From: Anthopleura xanthogrammica
Lineage: Eukaryota; Cnidaria; Anthozoa; Actiniaria; Actiniidae
DNA: 64,000 nt
Assembly: GCA_964019055.1 (NCBI GenBank)
Contig: OZ025215.1
Location: forward strand, 13,098,520 to 13,162,519
Direction of reading: 5' to 3'
The translations under genes were made by a program, and so were the position numbers. Shown in pieces: positions 12,601 to 41,091 of the stretch; position 1 is the first letter of the stretch, and every line of letters begins with the position of its first letter. Below the pieces are notes generated by a model. The model searched no databases, had not been told where the DNA came from, and worked only from the letters and a program-made list of their open reading frames with translations.

Positions 12601-15600
12601 AAAGTGTCAAAGAACAAGAGGTGCTTTCGAGAGAAGATATGAGAGCAGTAGCGAAGCTTGAAGAGACAACAGTGTTTAAAGAGGGACATTACGAGACCGG
12701 ACTGCTGTGGAAGAAAGATGATGTGAAATTGCCAAACAATCGCGAGCAAGCTGAAAAGAGACTGCTGAGCCTCAAGAAGAGGTTTCAAAAGGATAGAGTG
12801 TTCGAAGAAACTTATCGCGACACCATGAACGGCTACATCGAAAACGGATACGCGCGCAAACTCTCCGCTGAAGAAATTTCGCAGATTGGACCGCGAACAT
12901 GGTACTTACCTCACTTCGGAGTTTCAAACGTTAACAAACCAGGAAAAGTACGTATTGTCTTCGATGCCGCTGCTGAACATGAAGGTACGTCACTGAACAA
13001 GAACCTACTACAGGGACCCGACTGCACGAACAGTCTACTTGGCGTATTACTGCGCTTCCGTGAAGACAGAGTCGCACTTGTAGCGGACATCCAAGGGATG
13101 TTCCATCAGGTCGGAGTACGTGAAGAAGATCAAGACTCGCTGAGATTCTTATGGTGGAGCGGGGATGCTAATGACCCTCCCGAAGAATATGTGATGACAG
13201 TCCACATATTTGGCGCAAGGGACTCGCCGTGCGTAGCAAACTCAACCCTAAAGAAGACAGCGGACGACAATCACGACGCCTTTGACCCTTCGACAGTTAG
13301 TACTGTAAAGAACAATTTTTACGTGGACGACGTTTTAAAGTCGCTACCTGATGCTGACGCTGCAACGCATATGGCCGACCAACTGACGCAGCTGTGTATG
13401 AAAGGAGGCTTCAAGTTGATGAAGTTCATGAGCAACGACCGCAAGGTCTTAGCTGAAATACCAGAAGAAAAGAGAGCTACGTCCCTTCTCGATTTGAAAT
13501 TCCAAGAACTACCCACAGAACGAGCCCTTGGTGTACGCTGGGATGTCGAGTCGGACACGTTTGGTTTTAAAGTGTCAGAATTGCAGAAACCGAATACGAT
13601 GAGAGGAGTTCTTTCAACCATTAGTGCAGTTTTCGACCCTCTGAGCTTTGCAGCACCGGTGATATTGCCTGCAAAACGAATCATGCAAGAACTTTGGAAG
13701 AAGAAGTATAAGTGGGACCAACCACTTGAAGGAGAGATCCTACGAAAATGGTCAACATGGAAAGAGAATCTTCCACTACTTGAGCAAGCACGCGTACCAA
13801 GATGTTATTTTACGCGAGCAAGTGAACAGAGAATCTCTCTTGAGCTACACCACTTCTGTGATGCATCCGAGGTCGGGTACGGAGCAGTTTCATACTTGAG
13901 AGCCGAGTATCAAGATGGAAGAATCGAATGCTCATTTTTGATGGCCAAGTCCAGAAACACCCCTATCAAGACCCTCACCATCCCTCGTCTGGAACTGCAG
14001 TCAGCAGTACTAGCAACGCGTCTTGATAAGGCAGTCAGGAACGAGCTTGAGCTTCATGTCCAGCAAGTAACATTTTGGACTGACTCCATGATAGTTCTAA
14101 ACTATATCAGAAACGAAACTCGACGTTTCCAAACGTACGTCGCAAACAGAGTGACCGAAATTAGAGAGCAAACAACGCCCGACCAGTGGAGACATTGTCC
14201 AGGCAAGGACAATCCTGCAGATGATGCAAGCCGTGGTCTTGACACTCAAGAATACCTCAAGAACCAACGCTGGCTAAAAGGACCAGAGTTCCTGTGGAAG
14301 ACGAAAGAGAACTGGCCCGAGAACAAGTTTGAAGAAGTTAGCGTACAAGATCTGGAAGATAAGAAAGAAGTTTATTTGACCGTACCTGAACGCAGATCAT
14401 CTGTGGAGGAACTCACAAGGAGATATTCCAACTGGATAGTGCTCCTGCGCCGAGTTGCCTGGCTAGTCAAATTCACGGAATGGATCAAGTCCCGACGCGT
14501 GAAAGAGAAACATATATCTACAGAAGACCTGGAGAACGCTAAATTGAAGGTTGCAAGGATCGTGCAACGTGAAGCCTTTTCCGAAGAAATGCAGAGCCTC
14601 AAGAAGAAGAAACAAGTTCAAGGACACAGCCCAACGGCAAGTCTAAGCCCAAAGTTACATGATGATGGTCTACTTCGTGTTGGTGGAAGATTGGCCAAGG
14701 CACCAATCTCCCAAGACGCAATGCACCCAATAATTTTGCCTCGGAAAAGTCACGTTACGACAATCTTGATACGTTACTTGCATGAGAAGAACGGACACTG
14801 TGGTCAAGAGCAAGTACTAGCCCTCCTGAGAGAGCAATTCTGGGTGATCCAAGCACGAGTTGCCATAAAAAGAATCCTCGGAAGATGTATCGATTGCAAG
14901 AAACAAAGACCACGAACGACAAACCAAGAAATGGGTGAGCTACCAATAGTTCGCTTAACCCCATTTGAACCACCATTCACCTACACGGGGGTAGATTATT
15001 TTGGACCCTTCCATGTCAAGAGAGGTAGAGGACGAGTAACCGAGAAGAGATGGGGAGCCATCTTCGTGTGCATGAACTCTCGCGCCGTCCACTTGGAGGT
15101 CGCAAAATCCCTGGAAACTGACGACTTTATCATGGTCTTGGTAAGGTTCCTGAACCGAAGAGGTCACGTCAAAGAAATAAGATCGGATAATGGGACAAAT
15201 TTTGTCGGAGCGGACAGAGAAATTAAGGAAGCCATTGAAGAGATAGACTCCCGCAAGATTGCAGGGGAGCTGATGGAACGCGGATGCAAATGGATATTCC
15301 ATCCGCCAGCAGCCCCACACATGTCAGGTGTGTGGGAACGGCTTGTGAAAACTGTCAAGAGAAGCATTAAAGCTATAATGGGACAAGAGCCAGTCAACGA
15401 AGAGGTGCTACATACCGTATTTACCGAGGCGGAGCGCATTTCCAATGGCAGACCGCTAACTCGAAATCCGCCGAATCCTGATGATGACGAACCGTTAACC
15501 CCGAGTCATTTCCTGAACGTTCGCCCAACCACCAACCTACCATCTGAGATGATAGACGAATCGGACAAATACAGCAAGAAAAGATGGAGACAAGCACAGT

Positions 15601-15887
15601 TGTTAGCCAACCATTACTGGAAGAGGTGGTTAAAGGAATATATACCCTCGTTGCAAGAGAGGCAAAAATGGCGGCAACCAAAGAGAAACATACAGATTGA
15701 TGATTTGGTGCTGGTAGCTGACGAAAACTCTACAAGGAACAAGTGGCCGCTAGGCAGGGTTACTAAGGTGTTCCCAGGAAGCGATGGTTTGGTTCGAAGT
15801 GTAGAAGTGAAGACCAAGGAAAACACCTACCGACGTCCAATCCACAAGTTATGCTTGCTAGAAGCTGAAGATGAAGATGACGTTTGA
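9693..15887 (+). CDS. BEL/Pao gag-pol polyprotein, 2064 aa, intact
   Basis: Seen, with rough residue positions: Q/E-rich and coiled-coil N terminus (1-290), a DUF1759-like gag region (about 400-600), CCHC-like knuckles CVCCSGSHDLLHC (about 647) and CHVCLKAGHLRTQC (about 681), an aspartic protease region with LLDNGSR (about 790), reverse transcriptase with FYVDDV (about 1208), RNase H with CDASEVGYG and WTDS (about 1388 and 1461), a Pao-type A17 region between, an integrase HHCC zinc motif (GHCG... CIDCKKQ, about 1700-1735), the core with GVDYFGPF, RSDNGTNF and VWERL (D, D, E at about 1768, 1833, 1880), and a DUF5641-like end. No stop or frameshift. The start codon is only 7 nt from the 5' LTR. 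Confidence 0.96.
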   Translation: MWSNLNELLEQQHNMNAEGYPNLSFREQQQQERILELEKQLENMMKGPTEYGKQIERELEPEYRRSRRIIRENMQDFEGRKAEEIIRRRNSLSGYLSHLSRLINLIREVEQCIEAEKIADYLKKLKFAFELYRNEYSVYIEEDVSESELYRVKQQHEQAKDNYPQCAFAACERLRHIQQFEDDGSQSTRRQRDDEVISQYSYAQGSTKSKNRSLSSSKKRELQRTAELKKMIAEQAEEVAKLEAEMEKRKIDIELEKQKTVRKLRFEADIAQKEAELLSDNEEFDQDMPRGPYIYASTPLTRDEQTNSWVMKEAANIHKLDEREERTRREHHDYYLQESAHFKNYDEYREDSPRPKRYYRDSEGAENNHAQSPMTDGRRHPPERSRKEESILQETTTHNAIMLKLNMLQAMQPVKFSEDADDFPSLRNRLRDNLEDGLLTNGQKMEFLPKFVCGEAYEVVQRASGCKYDDVVKLLEERYGHPSAIAAACIEKLTVGPKLAHDDNKGLRNFAEQLESASKKLGGEYEVEASTTSNLKLIVSRLPNYLSARWGDTLYSIREKGRSPKLKDLAALVKRQAAIKNDPAFVTPTSSRNSESKTNTARPMRFTHKVMKAQPLLKTATFTTDVKPREAYHAGRKTENASTPGRCVCCSGSHDLLHCIQFASKDIAERWNIVKNNKLCHVCLKAGHLRTQCRSNENCGCGSERRHHKLLHNPPRPKAAPVDKKAEEREHEKTAQRKDPPSNDQKPAPEQRKTDQYATNVGNTEKSILLHVVPIKISAPEGSAITTYGLLDNGSRATVVDAEVAKIIGLKGRKERISVNTLMNKEEEEFQLAEFQIQSADGEGQPITVEEGLISQKFNISEDLLPSNINRNAYPHLVDIEVPEVEIPRVSVLIGKDVDEAHEVLEVRKSDESTCKLQAQRGPLGWVVTGTIEEKTKRKKLDLNFTDIENLKLREQIERFWKIDDYGTRQSVKEQEVLSREDMRAVAKLEETTVFKEGHYETGLLWKKDDVKLPNNREQAEKRLLSLKKRFQKDRVFEETYRDTMNGYIENGYARKLSAEEISQIGPRTWYLPHFGVSNVNKPGKVRIVFDAAAEHEGTSLNKNLLQGPDCTNSLLGVLLRFREDRVALVADIQGMFHQVGVREEDQDSLRFLWWSGDANDPPEEYVMTVHIFGARDSPCVANSTLKKTADDNHDAFDPSTVSTVKNNFYVDDVLKSLPDADAATHMADQLTQLCMKGGFKLMKFMSNDRKVLAEIPEEKRATSLLDLKFQELPTERALGVRWDVESDTFGFKVSELQKPNTMRGVLSTISAVFDPLSFAAPVILPAKRIMQELWKKKYKWDQPLEGEILRKWSTWKENLPLLEQARVPRCYFTRASEQRISLELHHFCDASEVGYGAVSYLRAEYQDGRIECSFLMAKSRNTPIKTLTIPRLELQSAVLATRLDKAVRNELELHVQQVTFWTDSMIVLNYIRNETRRFQTYVANRVTEIREQTTPDQWRHCPGKDNPADDASRGLDTQEYLKNQRWLKGPEFLWKTKENWPENKFEEVSVQDLEDKKEVYLTVPERRSSVEELTRRYSNWIVLLRRVAWLVKFTEWIKSRRVKEKHISTEDLENAKLKVARIVQREAFSEEMQSLKKKKQVQGHSPTASLSPKLHDDGLLRVGGRLAKAPISQDAMHPIILPRKSHVTTILIRYLHEKNGHCGQEQVLALLREQFWVIQARVAIKRILGRCIDCKKQRPRTTNQEMGELPIVRLTPFEPPFTYTGVDYFGPFHVKRGRGRVTEKRWGAIFVCMNSRAVHLEVAKSLETDDFIMVLVRFLNRRGHVKEIRSDNGTNFVGADREIKEAIEEIDSRKIAGELMERGCKWIFHPPAAPHMSGVWERLVKTVKRSIKAIMGQEPVNEEVLHTVFTEAERISNGRPLTRNPPNPDDDEPLTPSHFLNVRPTTNLPSEMIDESDKYSKKRWRQAQLLANHYWKRWLKEYIPSLQERQKWRQPKRNIQIDDLVLVADENSTRNKWPLGRVTKVFPGSDGLVRSVEVKTKENTYRRPIHKLCLLEAEDEDDV

Positions 15888-15971
15888 ACCAAGAGACTCA
15901 GACTTTACGTTTATAATTAGTTGATAGTGTTGAATGAACGATTTAGTAGGAACCGTTCATAGGGGGCGGAA

Positions 15972-16406
15972 TGTTATAGCTTATGCATAATCGGCGCCTG
16001 CATAGGAAAATTGGGGTGCCTGTGTTAGAGAGAGAGAGAGAGACTAGGACTATAAAACACGAGGTTTAACTGCGAGCGAGGAGAGTCAGTTGTTTTTCTA
16101 CGAAGTATGTACAAATAGAAGATCCTTATCCCCTGGACACGCGCTACATATGTAAGTTCGTACATTTTCTAGTTTATAGTTTCATATACTCGTAGTGACC
16201 GTATATTTTTCTGTTCCTAGCGAATCGTGAATCGTGAATCGTGAATCGTATTACACCGTGATTAATAGAGAATTGTGTAACCGCGAAGTCGATTATTGGT
16301 CGCTGAACTTGAACTCCGTATATTGACATTGAAACGAAAATAAAAGAATTGACTATATACGCATCTCGATATCTAGTCCTTGGGATAGAGCTTGAAAGCC
16401 ACTACA
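15972..16406 (+). repeat. 3' LTR
   Basis: Same 435-bp sequence as the 5' LTR by direct reading, preceded by the polypurine tract at about 15962-15971 and followed by the ATCGT target duplication. Confidence 0.95.
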
Positions 16407-16838
16407 ATCGTTCTTGATGATTGGGCTACCTGTGTACTAGGTTCCATTCCTCCCTCGTCTGTGTCCATAGCGTCCTGTTGTGCATATATTTACTTGTAAA
16501 TGAGAAGAACGACAAGAATGTTTGCTAAATTTGCTTTTGTTCCCGGCTAAATATTCCACTTCTCATGGATTACTCATACATCTAGTATTCATAAAGCTAT
16601 GGCTTTGGAATCTAGAGTAATTTAAGCTCCAGAAAGAACTGAATCATCAAAATACAGCGATATCTTGACGTCTATACGAAGAATACAGAAAACAGGACAT
16701 TTTGTTTTGACAAGTTTGTGTTCAACACAGTAATTTATCGCCAAGGTTTCTATTTTCCAAGCGAAAAAAACTGTTTGATTTAACTGCAAGTCTGCTCTTA
16801 TACTCGCAGTATTGTTCAACACGAATTTGGAGGAAATC

Positions 16839-37065
<20,227 letters not shown>

Positions 37066-37554
37066 CACAGAGTTTGTATTGATATAATAATAATATCAAG
37101 GCAAAGCAGATTTTTTGAATCTCTTATCACAGGACTATATATATTTTATAGTGAAAAAACCTTGGCAGGGACTATAGTTTCAATTATTTGGCTGAAAACT
37201 TTTACAACAGATAAACAACTGTTATTAATATTGGATAACACACATGTATTTTATATGACTGGAAACTGTAGATAGCTTTAGGCAGAGGCAGACATATATA
37301 CTCATTTCAATAAAGTTAGTCACCTAATAAGCTACAAAGCTGAGACCGGCAAGGATTATGGGTAGATACATTTTACATGTTTCAACTGCTTGATATCTAT
37401 TGATGGACTTGAGACCTCTTACCAGTTACAGCTTCACCTGTTTACATCCTCAAGCTGCAGTTTGTATTTTCGAAATGTTTCCCATGATCCTCAGCAGTCT
37501 CAGTTCTGTAGGTTTGTAATGAGCTAACTATGTTGAAATAAATATATATATACA

Positions 37555-37701
37555 GTCAACTCTCGTTACAGCAGACAATTGGGACCATCACTTGGTGTCC
37601 AACTTAATAGCGAGCATCCACAATAGTGAAAGATAATAACCGTTATTTCCTTGTCAGTATTTTTCATCAGGGATTTTGCTTCACAAGTTGAGAGTTGACT
37701 G
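37555..37701. mobile_element. MITE with CAGTCAACTCTC ends and TA flanks
   Basis: TA|CAGTCAACTCTCGTTACAG at the left and AGTTGAGAGTTGACTG|TA at the right are terminal inverted repeats bounded by TA on both sides. A TA target and CAG-start ends suit the Tc1/mariner-pogo superfamily. Too short to encode a transposase. Confidence 0.7.
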
Positions 37702-37761
37702 TATTATTTAATAACAAGAGACCATGAACAACTTCTTGGTCTCTTGTTTATAAATACTGAG

Positions 37762-37865
37762 AATAATAATAATAATAATAATAATTATGTTTTATATAGC
37801 CCCAATTCCGTGTAGTTCAACAGCGCTTTACAGTGCATGAGGGGCCATAGGCCTGAGAGCTTCAT
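37762..37865 (-). repeat. Retroposon 3' fragment with (ATT)n tail
   Basis: On the minus strand: GCACTGTAAAGCGCTGTTGA, ACTACACGGAATTGGGGCTA, TATAAAACAT then (AAT/ATT)n. This layout, unique sequence running into a triplet tail, is typical of a truncated L2-like retroposon or a SINE sharing its end. Confidence 0.55.
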
Positions 37866-38488
37866 ATGCTTAATGCCTCCATTCTATTGATTTGCCTTAT
37901 TTGAAGATATACCTAATGAGGTTTTCCCAATGCAGCAAATCTGAAGAGAAAGTAGTTTGATAATGTTGAAGCACTCATTTATCTCATCTAAGTGAGCATG
38001 CTTAGATTTAGCACTTTCAATGTTTTCCCACATCCCATGTGGAGAAATGGAGGTTGCGATCTGTAGATATTGACCTGCTACTAGGTTCAATATCTAGATA
38101 TACACCTAATAACATATTTATCGGGTTTGTATAAGATATACAACCCGATGAATAACAAAGAAACCGTGGTAGGTATGAAATAATCAGTAACATTGACCAA
38201 CTGTAAGATGTTCAGTCATTTTTGTGGAAAATAATAACTTTTATAGAAACCCATACACTCCTTTCAAATCCCATTTAACAAGTTGGTACACATTGACAGC
38301 AAAGTTTCAAAATTCTAACAGAAATATATAGTACAAATCGATACCTTAATAGCAAATTATCAGTGTTATATCAAAATTCATACATTCTCCAACCAAAATG
38401 CCATCAAACAATAATTATTATCAATTGCTATTGAATAAAAAATTAAACACAATCCAAGTTATTGGTTTTCTAGAAATGATTCTCAAGC

Positions 38489-40145
38489 GATCAAAACCAT
38501 GGTCTATAGTCCATGCTTTTTGGCCAAAAATGACCCTTTTTGAACATTTTATGAATTTTGCATATTTTTGAAAAAGGTGTGAAAAACACCCAAAATCGAT
38601 CAAAACCATGGGCTATAGTCCATGCTTTTTGGCCAAAAATGACCCTTTTTGAACATTTTATGAATTTTGCATCATTTTGGAAAAGGTGTGAAAAATACCA
38701 AAAAACGATCAAAACCATGGGCTATAGTCCATGCTTTTTGGCCAATAATGACCCTTTTTGAACATTTTATGAATTTTGCATCATTTTGGAAAAGGTGTGA
38801 AAAACACCCAAAATCGATCAAAACCATGGGCTATAGTCCATGCTTTTTGGCCAAAAATGACCCTTTTTGAACATTTTATGAATTTTGCATCATTTTGGAA
38901 AAGGTGTGAAAAATACCAAAAAACGATCAAAACCATGGGCTATAGTCCATGCTTTTTGGCCAAAAATGACCCTTTTTGAACATTTTATGAATTTTGCATC
39001 ATTTTGGAAAAGGTGTGAAAAACACCCAAAATCGATCAAAACCATGGGCTATAGTCCATGCTTTTTGGCCAATAATGACCCTTTTTGAACATTTTATGAA
39101 TTTTGCATATTTTTGAAAAACGTGTGAAAAACACCCAAAATCGATCAAAACCATGGGCTATAGTCCATGCTTTTTGGCCAATAATGACCCTTTTTGAACA
39201 TTTTATGAATTTTGCATCATTTTGAAAAAGGTGTGAAAAACACCCAAAATCGATCAAAACCATGGGCTATAGTCCATGCTTTTTGGCCAAAAATGACCCT
39301 TTTTGAACATTTTATGAATTTTGCATCATTTTGAAAAAGGTGTGAAAAACACCCAAAATCGATCGAAACCATGGGCTATAGTCCATGCTTTTTGGCCAAA
39401 AATGACCCTTTTTGAACATTTTATGAATTTTGCATATTTTTGAAAAAGGTGTGAAAAACACCCAAAATCGATCAAACAATGGGCTATAGTCTATGCTTTT
39501 TGGCCAAAAATGACCCATTTTGAACATTTCATGAATTTTGCATATTTTTGAAAAAGGTGTGAAAAACACCCAAAATCGATCAAAACCATGGGCTATAGTC
39601 CATGCTTTTTGGCCAATAATGACCCTTTTTGAACATTTTATGAATTTTGCATATTTTTGAAAAAGGTGTGAAAAACACCCGAAATCGATCAAAACCATGG
39701 GCTATAGTCCATGCTTTTTGGCCAAAAATGACCCTTTTTGAACATTTTATGAATTTTGCATATTTTTCAAAAAGGTGTGAAAAACACCCAAAATCGATCA
39801 AAACCATGGGCTATAGTCCATGCTTTTTGGCCAAAAATGACCCTTTTTGAACATTTTATGAATTTTGCATATTTTTGAAAAAGGTGTGAAAAACACCCGA
39901 AATCGATCAAAACCATGGGCTATAGTCCATGCTTTTTGGTCAAAAATGACCCTTTTTGAACATTTTATGAATTTTGCATATTTTTGAAAAACGTGTGAAA
40001 AACACCCGAAATCGATCAAAACCATGGGCTATAGTCCATGCTTTTTGGCCAAAAATGACCCTTTTTGAACATTTTATGAATTTTGCATATTTTTGAAAAA
40101 GGTGCGAAAAATACCCAAAATCGATCAAAACCATGGGCTATTATA
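38489..40145. repeat. Satellite array, 15 units of 109 bp
   Basis: Each unit begins GATCAAAACCATGGGCTATA, continues GTCCATGCTTTTTGGCCAAA, AATGACCCTTTTTGAACATT and ends GTGTGAAAAACACCCAAAATC. Starts fall every 109 bp from 38489 to 40123 (one unit is a base short). In the first half, units alternate between CATATTTTTG/CACCCAAAATC and CATCATTTTGG/TACCAAAAAACG variants, making a 218-bp dimer. Each unit carries two small inverted repeats (GGCTATAGTCC, GGTGTGAAAAACACC). The open frames on both strands are a by-product of the repeat. Confidence 0.97.
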
Positions 40146-40314
40146 GTCCATTTTGTTATTTGGGATCGAAATATGGAGTTGTATTACAAGGATACCCATC
40201 CCTGGTTATCTTGGTTATTTGGGATCGAAATGTGGAGCCATATAACAAGGGTACCCTTCACTCATTATCTTGGTTATGAGGAATCGAAAAATTAAGCCGT
40301 ATAACAAGGTCACT

Positions 40315-40445
40315 TGAATCTCAAGGGTCATTTATGGCCAAAAAGAATGGACTATGGCCTACGGTATTGAACGATTTTTGGTGTTTTTCACAGGTTTTTG
40401 GAAATCATGCATGATTCATAAATTGTTCAAAATGGGTGATTTTTG
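40315..40445. repeat. Diverged, inverted satellite unit
   Basis: GGGTCATTTATGGCCAAAAA, ATGGACTATGGCCTACGG, TTTTTGGTGTTTTTCACAGG and ATAAATTGTTCAAAATGGGT follow the reverse complement of the satellite unit with about 20 per cent change. Between it and the array lie two or three copies of a different unit (TTATTTGGGATCGAAAT.. ATAACAAGG.., about 40155-40310). Confidence 0.75.
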
Positions 40446-40975
40446 AAAAAATATTGATGAAAATGCAAAATTGGCTGTTGTTATTGGCTGTTGTTATGCA
40501 AAAAAAAGCAGAGACTATAGCCCATAGTTTTGATCATAGTTTTGATTTTACCTATAACTGGACCTTTTCCATGACTGTTGAAATATAAGGAAAATTCTTG
40601 GATTTCTCGAGAATTACTCAAGTCCATTGAAAGTAAACTGAAATAAACTTTATAGAGCAAAATTAAAGAAACCTACAGCGAAAAACATTAAATCGGTTCG
40701 AATTTGTCTTAATAAGATAGGCCACCTGATTTGATTTGTTAAGAAGGATTGTTATCCCGCGGAATTAACTCGCTAAAGCGCATACTGAAAAATGTGGAAG
40801 CCACTTCGGAAATATTGCTGAAAAGTAAAGCATAAAAAATCCCTCACGGGTATCGTTTGTGGCGAAAAGCATCTTTTTGGCATTAACTAAAAACATGATT
40901 GCAGAGATGTAAAAAACACCCAAAATAAGAACTAAAAATATCCATTTTGATTTTACCTATAACTGTTTAATATCT

Positions 40976-41069
40976 AACAATACATTACGTCATCAATCAT
41001 GCCGCCAAAAGATGAAAAGATGTCATAAAGAATATCTCCATGACAACAATACATTACGTCATCAATCAC
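40976..41069 (+). promoter_or_regulatory. Duplicated CRE-like sites upstream of threonine dehydratase
   Basis: The block AACAATACATTACGTCATCA occurs twice, each with TTACGTCA (a CREB/ATF half-canonical site) at 40985-40992 and 41054-41061. The first copy is followed by ATGCCGCCAAAAGATGAAAAG, a look-alike of the true start, that ends in TAA after nine codons. A local duplication of the promoter/start region seems likely. Confidence 0.5.
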
Positions 41070-41091
41070 TTCGAAGGAACACTAGGCAAGG

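Larger units (their letters stand above)
9251..16406 (+). mobile_element. Complete BEL/Pao LTR retrotransposon
   Basis: Seen: two 435-bp LTRs (9251-9685 and 15972-16406) that begin TGTTATAG and end CTACA. They are flanked by the 5-bp duplication ATCGT at 9246-9250 and 16407-16411. One uninterrupted 2064-codon frame lies between them, and a purine tract AGGGGGCGGAA sits just before the 3' LTR. Reading the LTRs base by base I found no difference, which points to a very recent insertion. Known: BEL/Pao elements have TG..CA LTRs, a single gag-pol frame and a 4-6 bp duplication. The element sits in the gap between RTCA and the MPDZ-type gene, in the same orientation as both. Confidence 0.96.
37066..38488. 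other. MPDZ 3' UTR and intergenic gap
   Basis: The 3' UTR probably ends near AATAAA at 37537. Beyond it I see one TA-flanked MITE, one retroposon tail and AT-rich sequence without a supportable gene. Confidence 0.55.

Noticed and set aside
10251..15826. Many minus-strand frames of 60-190 codons
   Set aside because: Shadows of the BEL/Pao polyprotein on the other strand.
38489..40145. Possible CRISPR-like regular array
   Set aside because: Units are near-identical throughout with no unique spacers, and the host DNA is clearly animal; the same holds for the 41-bp and 23-bp arrays.
38421..40295. A family of overlapping 60-130 codon frames (MHIFEKGVKNT..., MVLIDFGCFSH...)
   Set aside because: They repeat every 109 bp on both strands, the unit length is not a multiple of three, and no splice or start context is conserved; this is satellite DNA.
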